Shown: positions 1 to 8,833, counted from the first letter of the stretch. The stretch: DNA of 64,000 bases from Arthrobacter sp. EPSL27 (GCF_001512305.1 NZ_LNUT01000005.1:841774-905773); one strand, 5' to 3'. Notes: a model not told the origin generated them from the sequence alone. Numbers and translations: made by a program.

Positions 1-237
1 GGCGCTGGGGCATACCTGATCCTGCCACGGTTCTGCCCCGGCGCGTTGACGATGGGCCGCCGCAGGGCCACAATCGCATTGTGGGCGGACGGCCCGGGCC
101 GCACCGGCCGCCTGGTATGTGATGGTGCAGCGATTCTGATGAGCCGGAAACCAAGGCGCGTCCGCGCGCACAGCCGGTACCGACGCCGGGCACGTGTTGC
201 CGGGGCAGGTCCTGAGGTAAGTGGGAGGTCACCGATC

Positions 238-1674
238 ATGGCCGGGACCAAAGTCAAACACCCGAGCGTTGAGGACCGTGCGTCGAAGGGCAAGGGCAGC
301 CGCAAGAAGACCCCTGTCACCAGCCACACCGGCTGGACGCCTGCTGCCGACCGGCCCGATCCGGTGGGGCTCCTCGAGGAGCAGAACAAGACCCGGGAAC
401 AGGACCTGGTACCGGTGCGCCACGGCCGGATGCTGGTCTCGCCGTTCACGTTTTACCGGGGCGCCGCCAAGATTATGGCCGCCGACCTGAAGGACACTCC
501 GCGGGCCGGGCTGGACGTCCAGCTGTGCGGCGATGCCCATCTGTCCAACTTTGGCGTGTTTGCCTCGCCGGAACGGACCCTGCTGTTCGACCTGAACGAC
601 TTCGACGAGACGCTCCCGGGCCCGTTCGAGTACGACGTCAAGCGGATGGCCGCCAGTTTCACCATTGCGGGGCGGAACAACGGGTTCAGCGCCGAAGAAA
701 CGCTCTCTGTGACGCTCACGGGGGTCCGGGCGTACCGCGAAGCAATGGCCCAGTTCGCGCAGATGGGCGCCCTGGACGTCTGGTACGCGCGCCTGTCCGA
801 GGAGCAACTGCTGGAAGCCATCGACCTGGCCGTGGCGAGCCAGAAGGGTAAGGCCCTGAAGAAGGCTGCGCAGGGCATGGGCAAGTCCGCCCGGCAAAAC
901 GTGGCGAAGGCGCACACCAGGGACAGCCTGCAGGCGCTGTCCAAGCTGGCCGAGCGTGTCGACGGGAAGTACCGGATTGTCAGCCAGCCACCGATGGTTG
1001 TGCCCGTCAGGGAACTGGCGGACACCTACGGCATGTCCGGCGATGAGGTTGAGAAGGCGGTCCGTGACCAGCTGCGTTCCTACCGGGCCACGCTGCCCGA
1101 CGACCGCCGCCACCTCCTGGAACGGTTCGAGGTCATCGACGTCGCCCGCAAAGTGGTGGGAGTGGGCAGCGTCGGCACGCGGGCGTTTATCGCCTTGCTC
1201 CAGGGACGCGACCAGGAGGACCCCCTGTTCCTCCAGGTCAAGGAAGCCACCAAATCCGTGCTTGAGGACCACCTGCCGAAGAGCCGGTACAAGCAGCCGG
1301 GCGAACGCGTGGTGCAGGGGCAGCGGATGATGCAGGCCGCGAGCGACATCTTCCTGGGCTGGACCAAGGGCGTGCAGGACAACCGGTACCTGTACTGGCG
1401 CCAGCTGCGCGACATGAAGGGCTCAGCCGTGGTGGAGGGGATGAAGCCGCTTGGCATGAACTTCTATGCCAACGCCTGCGGCTGGACGCTGGCGCGGGCC
1501 CACGCCAGGTCCGGCGACCCGGTGGCGATCGCGTCCTACCTCGGCAAGAGCGACAAGTTCGACCAGTCCATCACCGATTTCTCCGGGCGGTACGCGGACC
1601 AGAACGAAAAGGACTACGAGGCCTTCGCCGAGGCTGTGCGGTCCGGCCGGCTTCCGGCCACCGACGCCATCTAG
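238..1674 (+). CDS. DUF2252 family protein
   Basis: A 478-residue soluble protein matching the DUF2252 family, whose function is not established. GDAHLSNFG lies at residues 98-106 and FDLNDFDE at about 117-124; these resemble the catalytic loop and metal-binding loop of aminoglycoside-phosphotransferase-like kinases, but the kinase idea is inference. The frame is open from position 46, but ATG 238 is preferred: GGGAGG lies about 12 bases upstream, and the 64 residues before it are arginine-rich and low complexity. The N terminus is Lys/Arg-rich. It stands alone on the plus strand and is followed by a perfect hairpin at 1733-1770. Confidence 0.85.
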   Translation: MAGTKVKHPSVEDRASKGKGSRKKTPVTSHTGWTPAADRPDPVGLLEEQNKTREQDLVPVRHGRMLVSPFTFYRGAAKIMAADLKDTPRAGLDVQLCGDAHLSNFGVFASPERTLLFDLNDFDETLPGPFEYDVKRMAASFTIAGRNNGFSAEETLSVTLTGVRAYREAMAQFAQMGALDVWYARLSEEQLLEAIDLAVASQKGKALKKAAQGMGKSARQNVAKAHTRDSLQALSKLAERVDGKYRIVSQPPMVVPVRELADTYGMSGDEVEKAVRDQLRSYRATLPDDRRHLLERFEVIDVARKVVGVGSVGTRAFIALLQGRDQEDPLFLQVKEATKSVLEDHLPKSRYKQPGERVVQGQRMMQAASDIFLGWTKGVQDNRYLYWRQLRDMKGSAVVEGMKPLGMNFYANACGWTLARAHARSGDPVAIASYLGKSDKFDQSITDFSGRYADQNEKDYEAFAEAVRSGRLPATDAI

Positions 1675-1732
1675 GCGGCACAGGTTCGCCGGCCCGGCGT
1701 GGTGCGGGCGGGCGTCGATAAGGGGCACGAAC

Positions 1733-1770
1733 AGCGGAGAACGGCGGGAAACTTCCCGCCGTTCTCCGCT
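1733..1770 (+). terminator. Perfect 18-bp hairpin after the DUF2252 gene
   Basis: Two 18-base arms (1733-1750 and 1753-1770) are exact reverse complements with almost no loop. No T-run follows, so it may be a weak intrinsic terminator or an mRNA 3'-end stabiliser. Confidence 0.6.
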
Positions 1771-1807
1771 ATGTGGGCAGCGCCGCGGGCGGAGTCCACA
1801 CGCGATA

Positions 1808-1852
1808 GTTGACGCTTCAACTTCTCCGGCGTACATTAGTTGTAGCTTCAAC
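1808..1852 (+). promoter_or_regulatory. Promoter with two operator-like dyads, before the NADP oxidoreductase gene
   Basis: TTGACG (1809-1814) and TACATT (1832-1837) are separated by exactly 17 bases, a good sigma-70-type promoter. The palindrome GTTGACGCTTCAAC (1808-1821) overlaps the -35 box, and the near-copy GTTGTAGCTTCAAC (1839-1852) lies just after the -10 box. The dyad centres are 31 bp apart, about three helical turns, which suits a repressor bound on one face. The regulator is not in the window; MarR-like proteins use comparable sites, which is inference. Confidence 0.65.
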
Positions 1853-1921
1853 AAACATTCCCCGGCAGAACAGATTCTGATGAAAACCCTCCTGGCCCGC
1901 ATATTCGGAAAGAAGACCCCC

Positions 1922-2563
1922 ATGACGAACCTCACCATCATCGGCAACGGCAACATGGCCCGCGGCATCGCAACCCGCGCCCTGGCCGGCGGCCAGTCCG
2001 TCCAGATCCTTGGACAGGACGCCGCCAAGGCGCAGGAACTGGCCGCGGAGCTTGGTGCCGGCGTCACCTCCGGCTCCACCGTCGACGTTCCGCAGGGCAA
2101 CATCGTGGTCCTGGCGGTCCCCTTCGACGCCGCCAAGTCCGTCGTCCGGGCCTACGGCGATGCCCTGGCCGGCAAGACCATCGTGGACATCACCAACCCG
2201 GTGAACTTCGAAACCTTCGATTCCTTGGTGGTTGAGCCGGGGAACTCCGCCGCCGAGGAAATCTCGCAGCTTGCCCCCGCCGGCGCGCACGTGGTCAAGG
2301 CATTCAACACCACTTTCGCCGGCACCCTGGTGGCCGGCGAGTCCGGCGGACAGCCGCTGGACGTCTTCATTGCCGGCGACAACGGGGCAGCCAACGCTGC
2401 TGTCAGCAGCCTCGTCGACGCCGGCGGCATGCGCCCCCTGGTGGTCGGTCCGCTGAAGCGCGCCCGCGAACTGGAAGGCTTCCAGTTTGTCCTCATGACC
2501 ATGCAGGCCAACCCGGAGTTCGCCGACTTCAACTGGGACACGGGACTTCAGGTCACCAAGTAA
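1922..2563 (+). CDS. F420/NADP oxidoreductase-like protein (NPDF family)
   Basis: A 213-residue Rossmann protein of the NADP oxidoreductase, coenzyme F420-dependent family. The nucleotide-binding GNGNMA motif is at residues 8-13, followed by a beta-alpha-beta unit, DITNPVNF near the middle and the VVKAFNT motif typical of the family. The family moves hydride between F420 or NADP and a substrate; the substrate here is unknown. ATG 1922 is chosen because GGAAAGAAG lies just upstream; an in-frame ATG at 1880 would add 14 residues. It is monocistronic, with its own promoter/operator and a shared terminator downstream. Confidence 0.8.
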   Translation: MTNLTIIGNGNMARGIATRALAGGQSVQILGQDAAKAQELAAELGAGVTSGSTVDVPQGNIVVLAVPFDAAKSVVRAYGDALAGKTIVDITNPVNFETFDSLVVEPGNSAAEEISQLAPAGAHVVKAFNTTFAGTLVAGESGGQPLDVFIAGDNGAANAAVSSLVDAGGMRPLVVGPLKRARELEGFQFVLMTMQANPEFADFNWDTGLQVTK

Positions 2564-2596
2564 CAGGCCGGCTGCTTGCAGCCAATGGAATCCGGG

Positions 2597-2630
2597 AGCA
2601 CGACGGCGGGAACAGCCCCGCCGTCGTGCT
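2597..2630. terminator. Bidirectional intrinsic terminator
   Basis: The 14-bp arms AGCACGACGGCGGG (2597-2610) and its reverse complement (2617-2630) enclose a 6-base loop and are followed by TCTTTGTTGTT on the plus strand. It lies between the convergent NADP oxidoreductase and M23 peptidase genes. Confidence 0.8.
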
Positions 2631-2656
2631 TCTTTGTTGTTGGTCCGCTCTTACGA

Positions 2657-3808
2657 TCAGGGCTTGACCGGGCCGGGCGGCGAGACGGCCGGATCGGGTT
2701 CCGGGTCCGCCGGCTTCATCGGAGGGTCAGCAGGTGGGTCCATCGGCGGGTCCGCAGGCGGGTCCACGGGCGGGTCCGCAGGCGGGTCCACGGGCGGGTC
2801 GACCGGCGGAGTGTCCGTTGGGGTGACCGGCAGGTCCGCCGTCGGGTCGACTGGACCGGCCGGTGAAGCCGGCCCTGCCGGCCCCGGGCCGTCCGTTTCG
2901 GGCGGTTTGACCACTGGCGCCTCGTGGTCGCCGCCGGTAACGCTGCGTTTGCTGGCATCTCCCATGGGAACTGCCCAGACCGGTTTCAGGTCAGCTTGGG
3001 CACCGCGGCCCGGCTCGAAGTCCAACTCAGGAAGATCATCGAGGCGGTCCAGCTGGGACACCGGCAACAGGGTCCAATTGAGGGGATTCGCGTGGATGCC
3101 TTTTGAGATTGTTTCGAAATGGAGGTGGCAGCCCGTGGACGACCCGGTGGTGCCGACGTGTGCGATAACTTCCCCTACTTTTACAGACTCCCCTTGCTGG
3201 ACAGTGCTGGACTCCAAATGGTTGTAGGTGGTGATGATGCCGTTGCCATGGTCGACTTCCACGCGGTTTCCACCGCCCCAAGGATGCCATCCGACAGCCC
3301 GTGCCACGCCGGCGTCGGCCGCGTAGACCCGCGTCCCGCACCGTGCCGCGAAGTCCTGCCCCCAGTGAAACTCGCCGGCAGCGCCGCTGAGCGAATTGAT
3401 ACGGACTCCGAACGGAGACGACGGCCGCAGTACCTCCAAGGGGGCAAGCAACGATCCCGATGAAGGACGCACCAGCGCCCGTGAGGCGACGGTCATTTTG
3501 CGCGTACCGTCCGCGGCGATCGTATCGACGTCAACCCGCTCAAAGGAGAGGATCCCGTCCGGGTCCGCCATCACGGGAGGCGCTTCCGGCGGTGCGGCCG
3601 GGGGCTCGCCTGCGTACTTCACCGTCAGGCCGAGCGGACCGATCGAGGCGGCTGCGGGCTCCGGAAGAACCGAAAACCACGCATCCTCGAACCCGAGGGC
3701 CACAAAGATGACGGCGATGAACACCACGGCCGGGAAAGGCGACGCGGGCCATCGGCCCGATGGGCTGTCAAAGACATCCCCGCGTTGGCGTTTGAACACA
3801 GCCCTCAC
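2657..3808 (-). CDS. M23 (LytM-type) peptidase with proline-rich C-terminal tail
   Basis: 383 residues: a short cytoplasmic N terminus, one membrane helix at about 24-42, a linker, an M23 domain at about 110-235, and a Pro/Asp tail at about 290-383 made of PADPP/VDPP/MDPP units. Zinc ligands expected of M23 are visible as H148-x3-D152 and the HLH motif at 228-230. It is probably a membrane-anchored cell-wall endopeptidase or an M23 scaffold facing the wall. The tail may span or bind peptidoglycan (inference). The tail is encoded by a 12-bp minisatellite. The gene is convergent with its upstream neighbour and shares the terminator at 2597-2630. Confidence 0.85.
   Translation of the reverse strand: MRAVFKRQRGDVFDSPSGRWPASPFPAVVFIAVIFVALGFEDAWFSVLPEPAAASIGPLGLTVKYAGEPPAAPPEAPPVMADPDGILSFERVDVDTIAADGTRKMTVASRALVRPSSGSLLAPLEVLRPSSPFGVRINSLSGAAGEFHWGQDFAARCGTRVYAADAGVARAVGWHPWGGGNRVEVDHGNGIITTYNHLESSTVQQGESVKVGEVIAHVGTTGSSTGCHLHFETISKGIHANPLNWTLLPVSQLDRLDDLPELDFEPGRGAQADLKPVWAVPMGDASKRSVTGGDHEAPVVKPPETDGPGPAGPASPAGPVDPTADLPVTPTDTPPVDPPVDPPADPPVDPPADPPMDPPADPPMKPADPEPDPAVSPPGPVKP
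2724..2812. repeat. 12-bp in-frame minisatellite coding the Pro/Asp tail
   Basis: Units of the form CGGGTCCRCRGG repeat every 12 bp, with an alternating variant that gives a 24-bp super-period. On the minus strand they encode (V/A/M)DPP steps in the M23 peptidase tail. The length is a multiple of three, so copy-number change would keep the frame. Confidence 0.8.
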
Positions 3809-3982
3809 CCGAATCTTGCTCCCGGTATTGACTTTTATCTTCGCGGCCTACGCGGTGAAAAGAGCGCCCAAAAAGGCAACCAAATGGGCATCACGCCGTC
3901 AGGCAGACGCCTGATGCCCTGCCGGGGGTGAACCGGCAGTTCCACTAGGCTGGGTCCCACACGCGAGGAACAGGAGATCCAA

Positions 3983-4669
3983 GTGCCCGGGACTACATCG
4001 GCAGACTCGACGCTGGCCCAGGTAACGGCCGAGCTGGCCGCGCTTGAGGACCCTCGGGTGCGTGCGGTGAATGAGCGGCACGGCGACGATCACGGCGTGA
4101 ACCTCAGCAAGCTGCGGGCAATCGCGAAGCGGCTGAAGACGCAGCCGGACCTTGCGCGGCAGCTCTGGGCGACGGATGACACCGCGGCGCAGCTGCTGGC
4201 GGTCCTGGTCTCCCGCCCGAAGGCATACGGGCGGGACGAACTGGACGGCATGCTCCGCGGGGCCCGCTCACCCAAGGTGCACGACTGGCTGGTGAACTAC
4301 GTCGTTAAAAAGAACCCGCACTCCGAAGAACTGCGCGTGGCCTGGTTGGCCGATCCGGATCCGGTGGTCGCGAGTGCCGGCTGGGCGCTGACCACCGAAC
4401 GGGTGGCGAAAAACCCAGAAGGCCTGGACCTCCCCGAGCTCCTTAGTATCATCGAGGCGGATATGAAGGACGCCCCGGACCGGCTGCAGTGGGCGATGAA
4501 CCACTGCCTGGCCCAGATCGGAATCGAGCACGCCGGGCACCGAGCCCGGGCCCTTGAGATCGGCGAGCGCCTGGGGGTGCTCAAGGACTACCCGACTCCC
4601 CCGGGATGCACCTCCCCGTACGCGCCCGCCTGGATCGCTGAGATGGTGCGCCGGCAGCAGGCGCCGTAG
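3983..4669 (+). CDS. DNA alkylation repair protein (AlkD-like, HEAT-repeat)
   Basis: 228 residues, matching the DNA alkylation repair enzyme family of helical HEAT-like repeats (AlkC/AlkD group). Family members remove bulky or charged N3/N7-alkyl adducts without base flipping. Repeat-like segments around LAVLVSRPKAYGRDELDGML, VHDWLVNYVVKK and WALTTERVAKNPEGL fit this fold. The start is GTG 3983 with AGGAG about 7 bases upstream. It stands alone between a divergent peptidase gene and a P450 gene. Enzymatic activity is not shown by sequence alone. Confidence 0.75.
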   Translation: MPGTTSADSTLAQVTAELAALEDPRVRAVNERHGDDHGVNLSKLRAIAKRLKTQPDLARQLWATDDTAAQLLAVLVSRPKAYGRDELDGMLRGARSPKVHDWLVNYVVKKNPHSEELRVAWLADPDPVVASAGWALTTERVAKNPEGLDLPELLSIIEADMKDAPDRLQWAMNHCLAQIGIEHAGHRARALEIGERLGVLKDYPTPPGCTSPYAPAWIAEMVRRQQAP

Positions 4670-4816
4670 GAAGGTTGGCCCGCATTTCCCGCTGACGTGC
4701 GGGGCCCCGTCGGATAAACTCAGGGTCTCACGGTCCACTAACCCGACGCCCCAAACCGTACGGCCAGACCAGTCGGCCAGGCCGGCGGACCGCCGGGCTG
4801 AGCAGAGAGGCCAGCC

Positions 4817-5986
4817 ATGGACTTCGACCCGGCCACTGAACATCCGCTGGATCCCTTTCCCCACTACGAGCGCATGCGGGCAGCCGCACCCGTCTATCTC
4901 GACGAGCCGACGGGAAGCTGGCACGTCTTCCGGTACGACGACGTGCAACGGGTTCTGTCCGACCACGCCACGTTCTCCTCGCGGATGGGCGGCGACGAGT
5001 CATCCGAGGTGGGGCACCTGTTCGCCTCGAGCCTGATCACCACCGACCCGCCCAGGCACCGGCAGTTGCGCTCCCTGGTGACCCAGGCGTTCACGCCGCG
5101 GGCCGTCGACGCTCTCGCTCCCCGCATCTCCGAGCTGACCGACGGGCTTCTCGACGGGATCGCCTCCCGCGGATCAGCCGACCTGATCGAGGAGCTGGCC
5201 TACCCGCTGCCGGTCATAGTGATCTCGGAACTCATGGGGATTCCCGCGGAGCACCGCGACCGCTTCAAGCAGTGGTCCGATGCGATCGTCAGCCAGACGC
5301 GGACCGGCGCGGCCACTGAGGACCACCATGCCGCAAACCAGGAGATGACCGGGTACTTCCTGGACCTGATCGAGCAGCGAAGGAGGCGTCCGGGCGATGA
5401 CCTGATCAGCAACCTGCTCGCCGCAGAGATCGACGGACAGAAACTGAACGTGGCCGAACTGCTGGGCTTCTGCGCCCTGCTGCTCGTCGCGGGCAATGAA
5501 ACAACCACCAACCTGATCGGCAACGCGGTTCTTTGCTTTACCGAAGTGCCCGGCACCGTAGACCGGCTGCTGCAGGAGCCGGCCCTGCTTCCCCAGGCCA
5601 CAGAAGAAGTGCTTCGCTTCCGCTCCCCCGTCCAGTCCATGTACCGGGTGACTGCTGCCGACGCCAACCTGGGCGACGTCCGGATTCCCGCCGGCGCCCC
5701 GGTGGTGGCCTGGATCGGCTCCGCGAACCGCGACGAGCGGCAGTTCGAGCGGCCGGCGGAGTTCGACGTCGACCGCGGCCAGACCCGGCACCTGGCGTTC
5801 GGCCACGGCATCCACTTCTGCCTCGGCGCCCCGCTGGCACGGCTGGAAGCGAAAATCGCCCTCGACGCCATCCTGTCGCGGCTGCCCGGACTCGCCCTTG
5901 CCCCGGATGCTCACCTTGAACGGATGGACAGCACCATCGTCTACGGGGTGAAGGCGCTCCCGGTCAGCTGGCAGGCACGCAGCTAG
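4817..5986 (+). CDS. Cytochrome P450
   Basis: 389 residues, normal for a soluble bacterial class I P450. The I-helix oxygen-activation motif AGNETT is at 225-230, the K-helix ExxR is E264-R267, and the haem loop FGHGIHFCLG at 328-337 carries the axial ligand Cys335. It would hydroxylate an unknown small molecule using electrons from a ferredoxin/reductase pair, and no such partner is encoded nearby. The start ATG 4817 is preceded by GAGAGG. The next gene begins only 10 bp after the stop codon but is functionally unrelated. Confidence 0.92.
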   Translation: MDFDPATEHPLDPFPHYERMRAAAPVYLDEPTGSWHVFRYDDVQRVLSDHATFSSRMGGDESSEVGHLFASSLITTDPPRHRQLRSLVTQAFTPRAVDALAPRISELTDGLLDGIASRGSADLIEELAYPLPVIVISELMGIPAEHRDRFKQWSDAIVSQTRTGAATEDHHAANQEMTGYFLDLIEQRRRRPGDDLISNLLAAEIDGQKLNVAELLGFCALLLVAGNETTTNLIGNAVLCFTEVPGTVDRLLQEPALLPQATEEVLRFRSPVQSMYRVTAADANLGDVRIPAGAPVVAWIGSANRDERQFERPAEFDVDRGQTRHLAFGHGIHFCLGAPLARLEAKIALDAILSRLPGLALAPDAHLERMDSTIVYGVKALPVSWQARS

Positions 5987-5995
5987 CGTGGCGGC

Positions 5996-7240
5996 ATGAA
6001 CCCGTCCAAAACCCCTCCCCAGGTCATTGAGGTTGCCGGCGCCGAAGTCAGCATCTCCAGCCCGGACAAGGTGGTCTTCCCGGAGCCCGGGCTGACCAAG
6101 CTCGACGTCGTGCGCTACTACCTCGCCGTCGCGGATGGTGCGCTGCGGGGCGCCGGCGGACGTCCCATGGTGCTGAAGCGATTCCCGAAAGGGATCGGCG
6201 CCGAGCCGTTCTTCCAGAAGCGCGTCCCGGAGAACCACCCCGGCTTCATCGACACGGCAACGCTGCATTATGCGTCGGGGACGTCAGCCGAAGAGGCGGT
6301 CATCCGGGATGCCGCGGGTCTGGCGTGGGTGGTCAATCTCGGCTGCCTGGACCTCAACCCGCACCCCGTGCGCGCCGAGGACCTGGAGCACCCCGACGAG
6401 CTCCGGGTCGACCTGGACCCCATGCCGGGTGTCGGCTGGAAGCAGATTGTCGACGTCGCCTATATCGTGCGGGAGGTGCTCGACGACGTCGGGCTGGTGG
6501 GCTGGCCCAAGACCAGCGGATCGCGGGGACTCCACATCCTGGTGCGCCTCGCCCCGCAGTGGCCTTACCGGGATGTGCGGCTCGCCGCCGAGGCTCTCGC
6601 GCGCGAGGTGGAGAACCGGGCTCCGGGCCTCGCCACCGCGCGGTGGTGGAAGGAAGAGCGCGGCGAGAGTGTGTTCGTCGACTTCAACCAGAACGCCAAG
6701 GACCGCACCGTGGCATCGGCGTATTCCATCCGGCCCCTGCCCGACGCCCGGGTCTCGACACCCCTCACCTGGGAAGAGGTTGCCTCCGCCCGGCCGGAAG
6801 ACTTCACCGTGCCCACGGTGCTCAAGCGCTTTGCGGCACTTGGTGACCCGCACGCCGGCATCGACGACGAGGCCGGGAAGCTGGACAAACTCCTCGCTGT
6901 GGCCGCCGGGCTCGGCCCCGCTGAGAAACCGCCGCCCGGCCGCAACGGTTCAGGCCGCCGGCAGTCCGTGATGCCGCTGATCGAAGTGGCCCGGACGAAG
7001 ACCAAGCCCGAGGCGCTCGCGGCGCTGGACGAATGGAAAAACCGGCATGCCGACGTCGTTGCCGCCCTGCATCCGGCCGACATCCTGGTCGACGGCATGC
7101 GCGGATCGAGTTCCCTCTGGTACCGGGTGCGGGTGAACCTGCAGCACGTCCCCGAAAGCCTGCGACCACCCGAAGAGGAGCTGATCGCCGACTACGACCC
7201 TTGGGCGGGGAAAGAGTGGCCGGGGCGCCCGGGGGCCTGA
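5996..7240 (+). CDS. Stand-alone LigD-type primase-polymerase (PolDom)
   Basis: 414 residues of the archaeo-eukaryotic primase/LigD polymerase family used in bacterial non-homologous end joining and gap repair. Catalytic motifs are present: D139-L-D141 (motif I), SGSRGLH at 174-180 (motif II) and VDFNQN at 228-233 (motif III Asp229). Ligase and nuclease domains are absent, and about 110 C-terminal residues extend beyond the polymerase core, as in the stand-alone PolD proteins of mycobacteria. No Ku gene lies in the window. Confidence 0.9.
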   Translation: MNPSKTPPQVIEVAGAEVSISSPDKVVFPEPGLTKLDVVRYYLAVADGALRGAGGRPMVLKRFPKGIGAEPFFQKRVPENHPGFIDTATLHYASGTSAEEAVIRDAAGLAWVVNLGCLDLNPHPVRAEDLEHPDELRVDLDPMPGVGWKQIVDVAYIVREVLDDVGLVGWPKTSGSRGLHILVRLAPQWPYRDVRLAAEALAREVENRAPGLATARWWKEERGESVFVDFNQNAKDRTVASAYSIRPLPDARVSTPLTWEEVASARPEDFTVPTVLKRFAALGDPHAGIDDEAGKLDKLLAVAAGLGPAEKPPPGRNGSGRRQSVMPLIEVARTKTKPEALAALDEWKNRHADVVAALHPADILVDGMRGSSSLWYRVRVNLQHVPESLRPPEEELIADYDPWAGKEWPGRPGA

Positions 7241-7256
7241 CGCCTGGCAGGCGGGA

Positions 7257-7964
7257 TCAGAAATAATCACGCACCAGGCGCAGAATATGCTCTGACGGAG
7301 CGAGGCCCATGTCCTCCATCAGGTTTTCCCGATATATATTGAATGCGCGAATGGCAGCAGCATTATTGCCCTGTTTCGTCTGCGCCTGAATGAGAAGTCC
7401 CACCGCACTCTCATAAAGAGGTTCAAGCTGGAGTGCCGCCTCCGAGGCTTCCACGGCAATCTCATAATCCCGCCGCGCCAGTGCCTCCCGGCCAATGATA
7501 TGGAAAGCGTGAAGGCGGTCCTGCCGCAATCTGCTCTGTTCAAAGAGCACCCAGTCCTCATACCAGCCCGGCAGCAATTCGGCGTCGCGCAGGAGGATCA
7601 GCGCGGCGGCCGCGCTCCCGCTGAGTCCGTTCTGGTTTAGGTCCCGGACACAGGCGCGGACACGGTGCAAATCCACGTCCACCAATTCGCTGAGGGAAAG
7701 CTCGGGACCCCCGTTGACCAGCAGGCCCGGAGCCTGCCGCGACACCAGATGCATGCTCACGCGAAGACTTTCCAGGGCGCGGCTCTCACAGCTTTCCGGC
7801 CACAGCAGCCCCACCAAGTAGCTCCGCGGCCGGGGGCCGTGGATCGCCAGGGCAGTGATGAGCCGCTGCTGCCGTGCCGCGACGTGCAGAACGCACGAGC
7901 CGCTGCGGAGCTTCCACGATTGGAAAAGGCTCAGCTGAAAATGGCAAAAGTTGCCGCTTCCCAT
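7257..7964 (-). CDS. SARP-type regulator (BTAD domain)
   Basis: 235 residues, with an N-terminal OmpR/PhoB-like winged helix (RQQRLITALAIHGPRPRSYLVGLLWP) and a C-terminal bacterial transcriptional activation domain with TPR-like helices (about 100-235). This is the small SARP layout without an ATPase. ATG 7964 is preferred, with GGGGG about 6 bases upstream; a GTG at 8012 would add 16 residues. Base composition is visibly lower in GC than the neighbours (stretches such as CCCGATATATATTGAATG), suggesting acquisition. The target genes are unknown; no secondary-metabolite cluster is adjacent. Confidence 0.8.
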   Translation of the reverse strand: MGSGNFCHFQLSLFQSWKLRSGSCVLHVAARQQRLITALAIHGPRPRSYLVGLLWPESCESRALESLRVSMHLVSRQAPGLLVNGGPELSLSELVDVDLHRVRACVRDLNQNGLSGSAAAALILLRDAELLPGWYEDWVLFEQSRLRQDRLHAFHIIGREALARRDYEIAVEASEAALQLEPLYESAVGLLIQAQTKQGNNAAAIRAFNIYRENLMEDMGLAPSEHILRLVRDYF

Positions 7965-8305
7965 TGATACCCCCAGATCCAGCACAACCGTGAGCTGGAA
8001 TAGTTCTAGCACTGAGGATCCGCATTTAGGCCGGGCATGTCAATGTCCCGTGAAAGCGGCGAATTTTATGAAACAGGCCAATCAGATAGCTGCACGCTGG
8101 TACGTTATGCACGCGGCTCGAAAACAAACATTTATGATCTGTCATCAGGGCCGAAAGACCCTAGGGAGAAATTTTCATAGGGATGTCACTTTTTAATTAT
8201 GCGGATCCCCCGTTTTTCCGGGAGTACCTCCTGACACGCCCGGGCGGCACTGCCCGCACCGACCGGACCCTCCGCGGCCGTGGAAGCTGCGGCTAGCATA
8301 GGGAC
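7965..8305. other. AT-rich divergent intergenic region
   Basis: About 340 bp between the minus-strand SARP gene and the plus-strand DUF427 gene. It is clearly AT-richer than the rest of the window, with a small hairpin-like AGGGCCGAAAGACCCT at about 8147-8162 and A/T runs at 8170-8200. No coding frame with a ribosome-binding site was recognised, and no known riboswitch was identified. Confidence 0.5.
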
Positions 8306-8833
8306 ATGGCTCCAGATCACGGTATTTCCGGATTGTTCCGGCGTCCCCAGCCCGTCAAACCCATGCCCGGCCAGGAGTCGGTGTGGGACTATCCGCGGCC
8401 ACCCCGGATCGAGCCCCGGTCCGAACGGGTTGTGGTGCGTCTTGGCGGGCAGGTTATTGCCGACACCACCGATGCCGTGCGCGTCCTGGAGACGAGCCAT
8501 CCGCCCGTCTATTACTTGCCGCTGGACGCCTTCCCGCCGGGCGTGCTCGTCCCGGTTGACGGCACCACCTTCTGCGAGTTCAAGGGGGAAGCGCACTACT
8601 TCGACGTCGTTTCCGGTGGCGTGGTGGCCCGCCGCGCAGGGTGGACCTATCCGGACCCCGCCCGGGGCTTCGAGGCGCTCAGCAGCCGGGTGGCCCTCTA
8701 TCCGCGCCACATGGACTCGTGCGAGGTCGACGGCGAGCGGGTGACATCCCAGGAAGGCGACTTCTACGGGGGCTGGATCACCTCGCAAATTGTTGGTCCC
8801 TTCAAAGGCGGCCCGGGAACGTTCGGATGGTGA
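8306..8833 (+). CDS. DUF427 domain protein
   Basis: 175 residues matching DUF427 proteins, small beta-rich proteins of unknown function common in actinobacteria. The domain starts after a short Pro-rich N terminus and includes VVVRLGGQVIADT, YYLPLDAF, CEFKGEAHYFDV and FYGGWITS. The stop codon overlaps the start of the next gene (ATGGTGA), so the two are probably translationally coupled. The biochemical role is unknown. Confidence 0.8.
   Translation: MAPDHGISGLFRRPQPVKPMPGQESVWDYPRPPRIEPRSERVVVRLGGQVIADTTDAVRVLETSHPPVYYLPLDAFPPGVLVPVDGTTFCEFKGEAHYFDVVSGGVVARRAGWTYPDPARGFEALSSRVALYPRHMDSCEVDGERVTSQEGDFYGGWITSQIVGPFKGGPGTFGW

Noticed and set aside
229..1272. 347-codon minus-strand frame opposite the DUF2252 gene
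   Set aside because: Typical GC-rich antisense shadow; the plus-strand frame has family motifs and a ribosome-binding site.
2724..2812. Short regular repeats that could suggest a CRISPR array
   Set aside because: The 12-bp units have no spacers and lie inside a coding frame that gives a Pro/Asp tail.
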